From assembly GCA_947501025.1 (NCBI GenBank), contig CANMUM010000020.1:1-34612 (forward strand): a DNA stretch of 34,612 nucleotides, given 5' to 3'. Origin of the DNA: an uncultured Paracoccaceae bacterium. GTDB lineage: Bacteria; Pseudomonadota; Alphaproteobacteria; Rhodobacterales; Rhodobacteraceae. Shown piece by piece: positions 7,139 through 16,287 of this stretch. How positions within the stretch are numbered: the stretch's first letter is position 1; every line of letters begins with the position of its first letter. The notes beneath the pieces were generated by a model. The model saw only the letters and a list, made by a program, of their open reading frames with translations. It ran no database searches and was not told the DNA's origin. Both the position numbers and the translations under genes were made by a program.

Positions 7139-9304
7139 ATGAACATGATTCACGTTAATATTTTAAGGCTTATGGCGTTAGCATGTTTTTTTGCACCCGT
7201 TGCGATGCAGCTTCATGCGCAAGATGCTCCAGTTGAACCAGCGAGCGCCGTTGAGTTGGTCGAAGCGCAGGCGATTTTGGACGGCCTTATTTCACAAGAA
7301 GATTCTGGAAGCGCGGATGTGGAGCTTAACGGAGAGATTGATTCGGGTGCTGCGGTTGTGAATTTACAGCCAGTGCCATCTGAAAATGAAGTGCTTATTT
7401 CAGGGGATCGTTTGGCTGGTCCTGAGGTTGCTGCAAATTCAACTGTTGCTGTTTCTAATGAAGAGGTCTTATCTTTAATCGATGATGCAACAGGCATAGG
7501 TGATTTTAATTATGATGTGATTGTTGGGGATACTGGAAAATGGGATGCAGAGAATTTCTTTGAGCCTATGCTCACCGAGCCGACTGCGAATGCATTGGTT
7601 AAAAACGCATCTGATACGCCTGATATCTACTGGGCACTGAAAGATTATCTCACAAAAGAAGAGTTCCCACTTACGGCCGATGAAAAAGATGCCATTTTAG
7701 CCGCATATTTTATTCGTAAGGGTGAATTGATATTTGTGAGCAACGCAGATCGATATGAAGCATATGAAAATGCCAAGCGTGATGTCGGAACGCAGGGTTT
7801 GCCTTATCAGCGCTATGAATTGGATTTGCCAATCAGTTATAACCCCATTCATAAATTGGCGCTTGCCGAAATAGAAGCTGCGGCATTTGTGTTGAAATAT
7901 GGCAAAGATATGGAGCGCGGTATTGTTGCGCCCAATAGCTTGGGGTCGCAATTTGATTTGGAACCAGAGGGGCGTAGCGAACGTGTTTTGCTTGAAGATT
8001 TTGCAAGCAGCAAAAATCCCGATGAGTTTTTCATGGCTTTGGAGCCAAATGATCCCGATTATGCGACCTTGAAAGCCGAGCTTGCCAAATATGAAGAATT
8101 ATATCGTTTGGCAGATGAGGCCAATATTCCTCAAGTTCCAGATGCAGCGACACTTAAAATCGGTTCAAAAGGCGAAGCTGTTGCCATATTGCGCAAGCGC
8201 CTTGAGGTTCTTGGCTATAAGGCGGAATATCTAGAACCCGTTGCAGATACCGACACAGCACAAGATGAAGTGCTGTTGTCGATTATTGATGAATTGGTGG
8301 ATGAGGGACCTTTAGAGCTTGTCGCGCTCAGTGGTGATGCTGTTGTGAATGAAACGGATATACCAAGTACCGTTCAAGCCCAACCTATTGCCCTGCCAAC
8401 CATGGTTGAGGATGAATTCGATGCAGAACTCGCGGAGGCTGTGCGTGCCTATCAAGTGAGAGCGGGATTGCTTGCTGATGGCATTGCAGGCCCACAAACG
8501 CTTAAGATGATCAATAGTGGCCCGCGCGCGCAAATGGCGCCGCTGCTTATTGCAATGGAACGCCATCGTTGGGGGGCTGAAGATCGCGGCGGTCGTCAGA
8601 TATATGTCAATCTTGCAAACTATATGGCAGAAGTGCGTGATGATAATGCCAAAACATTTGAAACACGGGTTGTGATTGGTAAAAATCACCCTGAATATAA
8701 GACCCCAGAATTTCACGATGAGATGGAGTATTTGGTCATCAATCCAGAATGGAACGTCCCTCATTCGATCGGAACGAAAGAAATGTTGCCGAAGCTTCAA
8801 AGAGGAGGCAGTCTAGGCTCCACGATGAAAATGCTCAATCATAAGGGGCAAAAAGTGAATATGTCGAAGGTGAATTTCAATAAATACACGGCCAGAACAT
8901 TCCCTTATCGTTTTGTCCAAGAAAGTGGCCCGTCAAATGCACTTGGAAAAGTGAAATTCATCTTTCCAAATAAGCACAATATTTACTTGCATGATACACC
9001 AGCAAAAAGCCTGTTTTCACAAAGCTATCGCGCATATTCACATGGTTGTGTCCGGGTGCGCGACCCGATTGATCTGGCAACACATCTGATGACGCCATAT
9101 TTTGAAAATCCGCGGGCTTCATTTGATCAAATTAGAGCCACAAAGAAACAACGTTTTGTGGAGATGACAACGCGTATTCCTGTCTTTATCACTTATTTTA
9201 CAACCTTCGTTGATGATGCGGGCATTGTGCGCCGTGTGAAGGATGTTTATGGGCGCGATCGCTTGGTTCAGAACGCCCTCGCTGAACAAGGTGTGGTATT
9301 TTGA
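7139..9304 (+). CDS. YcbB/LdtD-type murein L,D-transpeptidase
   Basis: A 721-residue periplasmic enzyme that makes 3-3 peptidoglycan cross-links or attaches proteins to peptidoglycan. An N-terminal signal ends near 'MQLHAQDA' (about residue 27). A long acidic linker follows (about 28-150), then the helical scaffold domain (about 165-335), a peptidoglycan-binding domain starting '[22 protein letters not shown]' (about 338-359), and the YkuD catalytic domain with 'HGCVRVRDP'; the nucleophile is Cys637. The binding domain is interrupted: its second half ('[13 protein letters not shown]', about 427) is separated by some 60 mostly acidic residues. The site before ATG 7139 is AAGGCAAGAAG. The gene heads an operon with three lipid-acylation genes; its TGA overlaps the next ATG. 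Confidence 0.93.
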   Translation: MNMIHVNILRLMALACFFAPVAMQLHAQDAPVEPASAVELVEAQAILDGLISQEDSGSADVELNGEIDSGAAVVNLQPVPSENEVLISGDRLAGPEVAANSTVAVSNEEVLSLIDDATGIGDFNYDVIVGDTGKWDAENFFEPMLTEPTANALVKNASDTPDIYWALKDYLTKEEFPLTADEKDAILAAYFIRKGELIFVSNADRYEAYENAKRDVGTQGLPYQRYELDLPISYNPIHKLALAEIEAAAFVLKYGKDMERGIVAPNSLGSQFDLEPEGRSERVLLEDFASSKNPDEFFMALEPNDPDYATLKAELAKYEELYRLADEANIPQVPDAATLKIGSKGEAVAILRKRLEVLGYKAEYLEPVADTDTAQDEVLLSIIDELVDEGPLELVALSGDAVVNETDIPSTVQAQPIALPTMVEDEFDAELAEAVRAYQVRAGLLADGIAGPQTLKMINSGPRAQMAPLLIAMERHRWGAEDRGGRQIYVNLANYMAEVRDDNAKTFETRVVIGKNHPEYKTPEFHDEMEYLVINPEWNVPHSIGTKEMLPKLQRGGSLGSTMKMLNHKGQKVNMSKVNFNKYTARTFPYRFVQESGPSNALGKVKFIFPNKHNIYLHDTPAKSLFSQSYRAYSHGCVRVRDPIDLATHLMTPYFENPRASFDQIRATKKQRFVEMTTRIPVFITYFTTFVDDAGIVRRVKDVYGRDRLVQNALAEQGVVF

Positions 9305-10407
9305 TGAATGCGAGCGGATTAAGCGCTTCACAGCTTGCCAATGAAATTGGCGGCATATGTGACGGTGACGGGACCATCCTCATCACAAAACCTGCCGAGC
9401 CTGCGGTGGCTTTGCCAAATGAAGTTGCGCTTGCAGCCGATCCAAAATACATGGCTCAATTGTCGCAAGGACAAGCGCGTGTAGCGATTTTGCCGATGGG
9501 AACCGATTGGCAGGCGCTTGGATTAGAAGCCGCAATTTTGGTGACATCTGCGCGCAAGACGATGGTTGAGATGTCTGTAGCGCTTGAAATCCCTTGGGCC
9601 AGAGCATGGGGGCAGGACCTCATTCACAAAACAGCGATCATTGATGCGTCTGCAGATATCGCAGATGATGTTGCAATCGGTCCATTTTCGATCATAGGGC
9701 CTCATGTTACAATTGGTGCTGGGTCGGTCATTCATGATCACGTGACAATTGCTCAAGATGTGTCCATTGGCGCAAATGCGCAGATTTACGCAGGGGTGCG
9801 TATAGGGCCAGAGGTGAAGCTTGGCAGTGATTGCATTATCATGGCCAATACGGTGATTGGTGCTGATGGATTTTCCTATCTCACACCCAATGCTGATGCC
9901 ATTCGTGCAGCCCGAAATGAGGGCACAGCAAGCGCTCTTAGTGATCTGGCAATAGAGCGGATCAATTCACTCGGTTCTGTGGTTCTCGGTGATCGCGTGG
10001 AAATGGGCGCAGGCTGCACAATTGATCGCGGGACAATCAAAAACACGACAATCGGCTCAGGCACAAAAATCGATAATATGGTGCATATTGCCCATAACGT
10101 CCAAATTGGTGAAAATTGCCTTTTATGCGCACAAGTGGGCATTGCGGGTTCAACCATTATTGGCGACCGCACAATTCTTGGTGGGCAGGTGGGTGTTTCG
10201 GATAATATCTCGGTGGGTTCTGATGTGATTGCTGCTGGGAAATCGGCAATTTCTAGCACTGTTGGTTCAGGGCAAACCGTTATGGGCAATCCGGCTATAA
10301 AGATGGCGTTAAATATTGAAAGCTATAAGGGGTATCGGCGCTTGCCTCGGCTTTTTGCACGCGTTAAACAACTCGAAGAGCAAATTGCGAACAAGCTCAA
10401 AGGGTAA
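9304..10407 (+). CDS. LpxD-like UDP-3-O-acylglucosamine N-acyltransferase paralogue
   Basis: A 367-residue left-handed beta-helix acyltransferase. The N-terminal domain (about 1-105) resembles the nucleotide-binding domain of LpxD, followed by many hexapeptide repeats (for example '[19 protein letters not shown]'). The LpxD signature '[16 protein letters not shown]' is clear; His264 of 'AHN' aligns with the catalytic His of LpxD, and 'VIGADGFSY' is also conserved. LpxD adds a hydroxyacyl chain from ACP to UDP-3-O-acyl-glucosamine in lipid A synthesis. The housekeeping lpxD normally sits with bamA, fabZ and lpxA, none of which is here, so this is probably a second, specialised copy. ATG 9304 overlaps the TGA of the transpeptidase gene. 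Confidence 0.85.
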   Translation: MNASGLSASQLANEIGGICDGDGTILITKPAEPAVALPNEVALAADPKYMAQLSQGQARVAILPMGTDWQALGLEAAILVTSARKTMVEMSVALEIPWARAWGQDLIHKTAIIDASADIADDVAIGPFSIIGPHVTIGAGSVIHDHVTIAQDVSIGANAQIYAGVRIGPEVKLGSDCIIMANTVIGADGFSYLTPNADAIRAARNEGTASALSDLAIERINSLGSVVLGDRVEMGAGCTIDRGTIKNTTIGSGTKIDNMVHIAHNVQIGENCLLCAQVGIAGSTIIGDRTILGGQVGVSDNISVGSDVIAAGKSAISSTVGSGQTVMGNPAIKMALNIESYKGYRRLPRLFARVKQLEEQIANKLKG

Positions 10408-10417
10408 GGAGAAAAAT

Positions 10418-10678
10418 ATGTCAGATATAAAAGAAAAATTCTTCGGAATCATTGCTGAACAAGCGATGATTGATGTTTCAGATGTGAATGAGACGGCTAC
10501 TCTTGATGATTTGGGGCTTGATAGTCTCGCGGTGGTTGAGGCCGTATTTGCGATTGAAGAAACATTTGATGTACAGGTGCCTTTTAATGCGAATAATCCA
10601 TCAGAAAGCGAATTTGATATCAGCAATGTTGGCACAATGCTCGCTGCGGTCGAAAAACTGGTAGCGGAAAAAGCTTGA
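10418..10678 (+). CDS. Dedicated acyl carrier protein
   Basis: An 86-residue acidic acyl carrier protein. The phosphopantetheine site is 'DLGLDSLAVVE', with Ser36. ATG 10418 has an AAGGAG site six to ten bases upstream; the open frame extends further upstream but only into the lpxD-like gene. The C-terminal part ('VPFNANNPSESEFDISNVGTM') has an insertion compared with the standard 77-78 residue AcpP, as in specialised ACPs such as AcpXL, although the sequence does not look like AcpXL itself. The position between an acyltransferase and a ketoacyl synthase suggests it carries the chain those two enzymes make and use. Confidence 0.9.
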   Translation: MSDIKEKFFGIIAEQAMIDVSDVNETATLDDLGLDSLAVVEAVFAIEETFDVQVPFNANNPSESEFDISNVGTMLAAVEKLVAEKA

Positions 10679-11880
10679 TGCGCCGCGTTGTCATCACAGG
10701 CCAAGGGGCGATTTGCTCACTTGGCGAGGGTGTTCCACAAATTTTGAGCGCGATGAAAAATGCTGAATGTGGCATAGGGCAGATGGCATTTACCGATGTG
10801 GAGCGTTTGAGCATTCAGATTGGTGCACAGGTCAAAAACTACGAAGAGGCCAAACGATTTAGCGCCCGTGAGCTCACATTTTATGATCGATTTACTCAAT
10901 TTGCGCTCATTGCTGCGAAAGAAGCGATTGAAAATAGTGGCATAGACATCACAAATGAAATTCGTGAAAATTGCGGAGTAGTGATTGGAACTTCTGGCGG
11001 TGGTCTTGGCACGCAGGACGAAAATTATCGCCAGGTTTTCCAAGAAGGTAAAAATCGCGTTCACCCTTTTGTCGTGCCACGCTTGATGAACAATGCTGCA
11101 AGCTCACATATCTCTATGGTGCATGGGCTTAAAGGTCCAAATTTCACTGTATCTTCGGCATGTGCAAGCTCTAATCACGCGATGGCGCAAGCTTTCGCTA
11201 CCATCCAATCTGGCTTTGCTGATGTGATGATCACAGGTGGTTCAGAAGCAATGCTGTGTTTTGGTGGGATCAAGGCATGGGAAGGCCTGCGGGTTATGTC
11301 TAAGGATGGGTGCCGCCCATTTTCGAATGATCGCAATGGGATGGTGCAAGGCGAGGGTGCAGGGGTGTTCGTTTTTGAAGAATATGAACACGCCAAAGCG
11401 CGCGGTGCGCATATCTTGGCTGAGATTACGGGCTTTGGTATCTGCGCAGATGCGGGCGATATTGTGACGCCTGCCGTTGATGGTGCAGTGCGGGCGATGC
11501 GTGGAGCTTTAAAACAAGCCAAAATCAATGCCGATCAAATTGGTTATATCAATGCCCATGGTACAGCGACACAGATGAATGACAAAACGGAAGCCGCAGC
11601 CATTCGCGAAGTTTTCGGTAGTAAAACACCTTTGGTGTCATCCACAAAATCCATGCATGGGCATTTGATTGGTGGCACGGGCGGTGTGGAGCTACTTGCA
11701 GCGATTATGGCACTGAATGAAGGCGTTGTTGCGCCGACGATCAACCATAATGAAGCCGATCCCGAAATCGCTCTTGATGTGGTGCCAAATGAAGCGCGCG
11801 ACATTGAAACCGATTATGTGCTTTCAAACGCACTGGCCTTTGGTGGGCTTAATGCAGTCATCGCACTCGGCCGGGTGTAA
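10678..11880 (+). CDS. Beta-ketoacyl-ACP synthase (FabF-like)
   Basis: A 400-residue condensing enzyme of the KAS I/II family. The Cys-His-His triad is intact: Cys162 in 'SSACASSNHA', His294 in 'NAHGTATQMND', His329 in 'HGHLIGGTGG', with the conserved Lys324. It elongates acyl-ACP with malonyl-ACP in the cytoplasm. ATG 10678 overlaps the TGA of the ACP gene, so the two should be made together. The housekeeping fabF usually follows acpP with mltG or fabG nearby; this context is different and suggests a specialised synthase for an envelope lipid chain. A terminator follows. Confidence 0.92.
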   Translation: MRRVVITGQGAICSLGEGVPQILSAMKNAECGIGQMAFTDVERLSIQIGAQVKNYEEAKRFSARELTFYDRFTQFALIAAKEAIENSGIDITNEIRENCGVVIGTSGGGLGTQDENYRQVFQEGKNRVHPFVVPRLMNNAASSHISMVHGLKGPNFTVSSACASSNHAMAQAFATIQSGFADVMITGGSEAMLCFGGIKAWEGLRVMSKDGCRPFSNDRNGMVQGEGAGVFVFEEYEHAKARGAHILAEITGFGICADAGDIVTPAVDGAVRAMRGALKQAKINADQIGYINAHGTATQMNDKTEAAAIREVFGSKTPLVSSTKSMHGHLIGGTGGVELLAAIMALNEGVVAPTINHNEADPEIALDVVPNEARDIETDYVLSNALAFGGLNAVIALGRV

Positions 11881-11890
11881 TGAAGACATA

Positions 11891-11920
11891 AAAAACCCGC
11901 CTCCATCTGGGCGGGCTTTT
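11891..11920. terminator. Intrinsic terminator after the ketoacyl synthase gene
   Basis: CCCGCC (11896-11901) pairs with GGCGGG (11910-11915) across an 8-base loop, with A residues before and CTTTT after. It lies between converging genes and probably serves both. Confidence 0.8.
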
Positions 11921-11940
11921 AAAATATAATGAGCTGAATT

Positions 11941-12522
11941 TTATGATGCAGCCTCAATTTCCATCAATTCTTTGAATGCAGCTGTGAACCCAAGAAGCGA
12001 AATATTGATCGCCATGCCTTGATTGGGGTTCTGAATGCCAAAGATAACGGCTGTGAGCTTGTTGGCTTTTGAATATTCGTCCACATCGGATTGTTTAATA
12101 CCAAAGCGCGCATAACACCCAATTTGCGCACACCAATCAAATTTTTGAAGATTTGGTTCATTTTCATCAGCTTGCAAATAAACGCCGCGCTGAAGAAGAA
12201 TATTGAGCGGAGCTACGATCGTTGCGCCCAATATGGCATCGGGATCGTTTTCGATATTTGCAGGTATCAATGTAACTTCCATCAATCCTGCGCCATTTGC
12301 ACCAAGGATAAGTTGGGTCATATAACATTGCTGATTTTCGCCAACTGTACATTTGATCTGCCAATCTTCATGCACATTGCGGGTAATTTCTTGAGGGCGC
12401 GCCGCACGCTGCTCTCCAGCAGGGGCAGAAGCGGTTGTTTCTGCTGCGGGGGCAGCTTCTTGTGCGGTAAGGTTTGCAGCAAAAAGTGATGCAAATAATG
12501 TTGTTGTCAGAAATTTACGCAT
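11941..12522 (-). CDS. Invasion-associated locus B (IalB) family protein
   Basis: A 193-residue secreted protein. The start at 12522 (Met-Arg-Lys-Phe) has GGAG seven bases ahead and opens a clean signal peptide ending near 'AANLTAQE'; the frame extends 26 codons upstream without such a site. After an Ala/Glu-rich linker comes the IalB core: 'EDWQIKCTVGENQQCYM' and 'FDWCAQIGCYARF', with two pairs of cysteines likely forming disulfides. IalB was first named in Bartonella, where it aids erythrocyte invasion, but homologues are widespread in free-living alphaproteobacteria and the molecular role is unknown, so the name should not be read as virulence. Confidence 0.88.
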   Translation of the reverse strand: MRKFLTTTLFASLFAANLTAQEAAPAAETTASAPAGEQRAARPQEITRNVHEDWQIKCTVGENQQCYMTQLILGANGAGLMEVTLIPANIENDPDAILGATIVAPLNILLQRGVYLQADENEPNLQKFDWCAQIGCYARFGIKQSDVDEYSKANKLTAVIFGIQNPNQGMAINISLLGFTAAFKELMEIEAAS

Positions 12523-12563
12523 TGGGGTCTCCATTTGGTTGATCAACAATTCGCATGAGGGCG

Positions 12564-12579
12564 TGGCTTGGTCAAGCCA
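12564..12579. repeat. Inverted repeat upstream of ialB and the HerA-like gene
   Basis: TGGCTTG (12564-12570) and CAAGCCA (12573-12579) form a 7-bp inverted repeat separated by two bases. It sits in the 147-base spacer between divergent genes and may be an operator; a two-base loop is too tight for an RNA hairpin of full length. Confidence 0.35.
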
Positions 12580-12669
12580 GATCGCCAAAATTTCGTACAT
12601 ATGTGAATGATGCTTGGCATTGCGCTGTTTTTTGCCTATGAAATATACAGCTAAGTGAGTGAGGATATG

Positions 12670-14208
12670 ATGACAGATCGAATTTTTGTGGGTGGTGGCG
12701 GAAAAGACTATGGGGAGCCACAGGAGCTTTTGCTAAAGCTTGCAAACCGACATGGTTTAATTGCTGGTGCCACTGGTACGGGGAAAACGGTCACCTTGCA
12801 AATCCTCGCTGAGAGCTTTTCTGATCAAGGCGTTCCTGTGTTTTTGGCCGATGTCAAAGGCGATCTTTCGGGGCTCATGAAGTCAGGAACACATGAGCAT
12901 AAGCTTCATGATAAATTCATTGAACGCGCAAATACGATCAAATTTGATGATTATGATTACCGCGCATATCCTACGGTGTTTTGGGATTTGTTTGGCCGTC
13001 AAGGTCACCCAGTGCGCACAACGATTTCAGAGATGGGGCCGTTATTATTGTCTCGTCTTCTTGAACTCACGGAAGTGCAAGAGGGCGTATTGAATATCGC
13101 ATTCCGAATTGCCGACGAGCAGAGCATGCTTTTGCTTGATCTCAAAGATCTCCGTGCGCTTTTGGTGTGGATCGGTGAAAATTCAAAAACGATTGAGCTG
13201 CAATATGGGGGCGTCTCATCGTCGTCAATTGGTGCCATTCAGCGCCGCCTGCTTGTTCTTGAGAACCAAGGTGCAACGGAGTTTTTTGGTGAACCAGCGC
13301 TTAAGCTTGAAGATTTGATGTTGACCCATGGAGATCGTGGTCAGATCAATATTTTGGCTGCTGATGAACTCATGGAAAGCCCGCGCCTTTACGCAACATT
13401 CTTGCTTTGGCTTCTTTCGGAGCTTTTTGAAAATCTGCCCGAAGTCGGAAATCCAGATAAGCCAAAGCTCGTATTCTTCTTTGACGAGGCGCATTTATTG
13501 TTTGAAGATGCACCAAAAGTATTGCTTAATAAGGTTGAACAGGTTGCGCGCCTTATCCGCTCTAAAGGTGTGGGTGTGTATTTCATCTCGCAAAACCCTG
13601 ATGATGTTCCACAAGATATTTTGGGTCAGCTTGGTAACCGTGTGCAGCACGCGCTTCGTGCATTTACGCCGCGCGATCAAAAGGCACTGAAAATGGCATC
13701 TGAAACCTTCCGGGCGAACCCCGATTTTGATACAGAAGAAGCGATCAAATCGGTTGGTGTTGGCGAAGCTATTGTGTCGATGCTCGATGCGAAGGGATCT
13801 CCCAATATAGTTCAGCGCACTCTTATTCGTCCGCCATCGTCACAGCTTGGGCCGATTACAAAAGAAGAACGCAAAGAGGCGATATTAAAATCACCACTTT
13901 ATGGTATTTACGATGAAGCGATTGACCGCGAAAGTGCTTTTGAAAAACTAAGTGCGCGTGCAAAAGAAGTCGAGGCTGAGCAAGCCGCTGCACAAAAACA
14001 CACAGGTGATGTCGATCGCTTGTATAATATGGCACAGAAATTTGATGTTGGCAGCCCTGCGCGCAGTACAAAGACAGCGAAGACAACTTCACGTCGTGGT
14101 GATACAGCAACACAGGCGATGATGAAATCGATGATGCGCTCAATTGGCACAAAGGCAGGAACCGCAATTGTGCGCGGCGTTATGGGAAGCCTTTTCAAGG
14201 GTCGTTAA
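12670..14208 (+). CDS. HerA-like ATPase, DUF853 (YjgR) family
   Basis: A 512-residue P-loop ATPase of the FtsK/HerA superfamily. Walker A is 'GATGTGKT' at residues 33-40, with 'ADVKGDLSGL' shortly after, and Walker B is 'KLVFFFDEAHLLFED'. A sensor-like 'YFISQNPDDVPQDILGQLGNR' region precedes the C-terminal part, and a basic, Ser/Thr-rich tail ends 'GSLFKGR'. Family members are predicted DNA-pumping motors of unknown cellular role; I see no adjacent nuclease gene of the NurA kind. Alternative starts are GTG 12655 and ATG 12667; 12670 is best spaced from GTGAGG and matches the usual short N-terminus of the family. Confidence 0.85.
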   Translation: MTDRIFVGGGGKDYGEPQELLLKLANRHGLIAGATGTGKTVTLQILAESFSDQGVPVFLADVKGDLSGLMKSGTHEHKLHDKFIERANTIKFDDYDYRAYPTVFWDLFGRQGHPVRTTISEMGPLLLSRLLELTEVQEGVLNIAFRIADEQSMLLLDLKDLRALLVWIGENSKTIELQYGGVSSSSIGAIQRRLLVLENQGATEFFGEPALKLEDLMLTHGDRGQINILAADELMESPRLYATFLLWLLSELFENLPEVGNPDKPKLVFFFDEAHLLFEDAPKVLLNKVEQVARLIRSKGVGVYFISQNPDDVPQDILGQLGNRVQHALRAFTPRDQKALKMASETFRANPDFDTEEAIKSVGVGEAIVSMLDAKGSPNIVQRTLIRPPSSQLGPITKEERKEAILKSPLYGIYDEAIDRESAFEKLSARAKEVEAEQAAAQKHTGDVDRLYNMAQKFDVGSPARSTKTAKTTSRRGDTATQAMMKSMMRSIGTKAGTAIVRGVMGSLFKGR

Positions 14209-14216
14209 ACAAAAAA

Positions 14217-14240
14217 GACCACGCTTTAGCGTGGCCTCCT
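14217..14240 (+). terminator. Intrinsic terminator after the HerA-like gene
   Basis: CCACGC (14219-14224) pairs with GCGTGG (14229-14234) over a TTTA loop. It is preceded by six A residues and followed by CCTCCTTTT, so it may act in both directions. Confidence 0.75.
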
Positions 14241-14262
14241 TTTGAATTGATAAATATGACGA

Positions 14263-14478
14263 TTATAAAAATGTCATTTGGTCAATAATTGATCCATCTG
14301 GCAATTTGCAAATAACGCCACCACCACGACGACCAACCAAGAAACCATCTCTTTCAATGCACTCGACATTGGCTTGAGCAATAGGGCCCTCGGAAGCGAC
14401 TGGCTTGTCTAAGTTATCTACAGGGTCACCGCATGCCATTATTAAAACTGCTATTGAGCCAAATATAATTTTTTTCAT
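14263..14478 (-). CDS. Small lipoprotein of unknown function
   Basis: A 71-residue protein with a lipoprotein signal 'KKIIFGSIAVLIMAC'; the lipidated Cys is residue 16 and is followed by Gly-Asp, a pair compatible with retention in the inner membrane by the E. coli rule, which may not hold here. The mature part has two further cysteines ('VECIERDG' and 'GVICKLPDGS'), with an 'RRGGGVICKLPDG' stretch that looks conserved. The site GGGATAA lies before the ATG. I do not recognise the family. It is downstream of the bactofilin gene on the same strand, 59 bases away. Confidence 0.75.
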   Translation of the reverse strand: MKKIIFGSIAVLIMACGDPVDNLDKPVASEGPIAQANVECIERDGFLVGRRGGGVICKLPDGSIIDQMTFL

Positions 14479-14537
14479 TTTATTATCCCAATATAAATGT
14501 TGAATAAAATACCTAAATGCTTAAATGAAATGTCCAA

Positions 14538-14993
14538 TTACTTCTTTGAAATTGGATCTTCTTTGCGATTGACGGAGCCTTCAAAATGCGCACCAGATTC
14601 AATCGAAATTGTTTTATGCACGATATCACCATCAACGCGAGCTGATGAGCTTAGGCGCACTTTAAGGCCACGAAGCGTGCCTTTGACTTTGCCATGAACC
14701 GTCACATCATCGGCAAAAATTTCACCTTCAATAAGAGCGTTTTCACCAATCGTTAGAAGATGGGCGCGGATATTGCCGATAATATGCCCTTCAACTTGAA
14801 GGTCGCCACTTGTATCGATATCGCCTGTAATCTTCAGATCGGTTGAAATGATTGATGGCATAGGTTTCGATTTTGTCGAAACTTCAGGCGCTGGTGCCGT
14901 TTTTTTGACTTCGGCTGCTTTCGTTTCGTTTTCAGGAACGGCTGGTGTAGCTGTTGTTGGAGTTGCAGTTATTTTTTTGTTTTTACTGAACAT
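14538..14993 (-). CDS. Bactofilin
   Basis: A 151-residue polymer-forming cytoskeletal protein. A disordered Ala/Pro/Lys/Thr-rich N-terminus (1-45) precedes the bactofilin core (about 47-140), a right-handed beta-helix seen here as repeating short strands: 'ISTDLKITGDIDTSGDLQVEG', 'GNIRAHLLTIGENALIEGEI', 'VHGKVKGTLRG', with a short C-terminal tail. Bactofilins self-assemble without nucleotide and position peptidoglycan enzymes. The gene overlaps the end of an M23 peptidase gene by 11 bases, a pairing found in many bacteria, and the two products probably act together at a defined site of the cell wall. Confidence 0.92.
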   Translation of the reverse strand: MFSKNKKITATPTTATPAVPENETKAAEVKKTAPAPEVSTKSKPMPSIISTDLKITGDIDTSGDLQVEGHIIGNIRAHLLTIGENALIEGEIFADDVTVHGKVKGTLRGLKVRLSSSARVDGDIVHKTISIESGAHFEGSVNRKEDPISKK

Positions 14994-16287
14994 AGTTGGA
15001 AGCCCTTATAAAATTCATAGGATTAACTTTTGTACCGTTCACCTTTATTTCGTAGTGTAAATGTGAACCCGTGGATTGCCCTGTGCTGCCCATCTTTCCG
15101 ATTTGCTGCCCCAAGGAAACGTGATCTCCGACATTTACTTGAATGCGACTTAGATGTCCATAAAGAGTTTCAATGCCGTTTGCGTGTTGAATTTTTATCA
15201 TATTCCCATAGCCTGATACGCGTGATGCGTGGATGACTTTACCATCACCAGGGGCGTAAATTGGCGTTCCCACTGGTCCTGCCATATCTTGGCCACTATG
15301 CAATTTACGACGACCCGTAATTGGATGAATACGATAACCAAATCCTGAGCTTAAACGATAATTTGATTTCACAGGATTTGCGAGTGGGAGCGTGCGTATT
15401 GCATAGCTAAGATTTGAAAGCTCATCAAGATTGCCAATAAGATTATCAACTCTTTTGGCGTCCTGGCTTGAATTGCCAAACAAGTTAAAACTTGCGCTGG
15501 CGTCTATGCCACCAATACCCGAATAGTTTTTACGCACATTTTGAAGGAGAGTATCTACATTCAATCCCGTCTTGGATAATGTCGATTTAAGTGGAACGAG
15601 CGATGTCTCAACAGCATCTTCAATTTGTTCAAATAAGACATCTCGACGTTTTGCATCTGTCGCTTGTTTTTGCTCGTTGAGTGCAATTCGTTCTTTTAAT
15701 GAATCAATCTCGCTGCGGGCTTCGTCGCGTGCAATCGCTGTTTCCGATAATGTGGCGGTCATTGTCGCTAATGTTGTACTGTCATTGATGTTTTCGCCAT
15801 TTGCGAGAGCGGTGATTTGTTCCTTTTGAGCGTCAACTTGAAGATTGAGCGCATCAAGACGGTTTTGAGAATTGACGAGACCTTTGCGTAAATTCGTTAA
15901 GTTGAGGTCATATTCGTAGTTTTCGCGTTCAAGCTCAAACAGCAAGTCTTGCTGCCCACTCAAATTGTCGATGAGGCGCTCGGTGTTTTGTTTATTTGAA
16001 GCCAGTTCGCTAACTAAGTTATCACGTTCTGACACAAGAGCCTCAATACGCGCCTCGTATTCAGATTTCACATTTTGAGTAACGACAGATGTTTCAGAGG
16101 GTTGAAGCAATCCAAAAACAAAAAAGGCAGACAGCAATAACATGTAAACAATAAGCGCAATGAGTGCAAAAAGAGCAAAATATTGGTGGAAAGGCGAAAA
16201 ATGCAAACGCTTTTCCCCGCGAGCGGTGCGAATAGCGATTATCCGATCATTTTTAAAGAAGCGAGACACCATCTTAAACAAAGACAC
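14983..16287 (-). CDS. M23 (LytM) family peptidase with coiled coil, bactofilin partner
   Basis: A 434-residue membrane-anchored protein. A basic N-terminus is followed by one membrane segment (about 36-61), a long coiled coil (about 75-215), a linker and a C-terminal LytM domain (about 310-425). The zinc ligands of an active M23 endopeptidase are present: 'LHSGQDMAGP' (H...D) and 'SHLHYEI' (HxH), together with 'YGHLS'. Such enzymes cleave peptidoglycan cross-links in the periplasm. The start is GTG 16287 with a weak site; ATG 16272 is the alternative. The bactofilin gene overlaps its end, so the short N-terminal cytoplasmic part could be the contact with the bactofilin polymer, as proposed for similar pairs. 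Confidence 0.9.
   Translation of the reverse strand: MSLFKMVSRFFKNDRIIAIRTARGEKRLHFSPFHQYFALFALIALIVYMLLLSAFFVFGLLQPSETSVVTQNVKSEYEARIEALVSERDNLVSELASNKQNTERLIDNLSGQQDLLFELERENYEYDLNLTNLRKGLVNSQNRLDALNLQVDAQKEQITALANGENINDSTTLATMTATLSETAIARDEARSEIDSLKERIALNEQKQATDAKRRDVLFEQIEDAVETSLVPLKSTLSKTGLNVDTLLQNVRKNYSGIGGIDASASFNLFGNSSQDAKRVDNLIGNLDELSNLSYAIRTLPLANPVKSNYRLSSGFGYRIHPITGRRKLHSGQDMAGPVGTPIYAPGDGKVIHASRVSGYGNMIKIQHANGIETLYGHLSRIQVNVGDHVSLGQQIGKMGSTGQSTGSHLHYEIKVNGTKVNPMNFIRASNYVQ

Noticed and set aside
8312-8800. A 162-codon frame on the minus strand inside the L,D-transpeptidase gene
   Set aside because: Antisense to a gene with clear domains; its His/Cys-rich, low-regularity composition is typical of a shadow frame.
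12091-12489. A 132-codon plus-strand frame inside ialB
   Set aside because: It is antisense to the signal peptide and Cys motifs of ialB, which explain the region fully.
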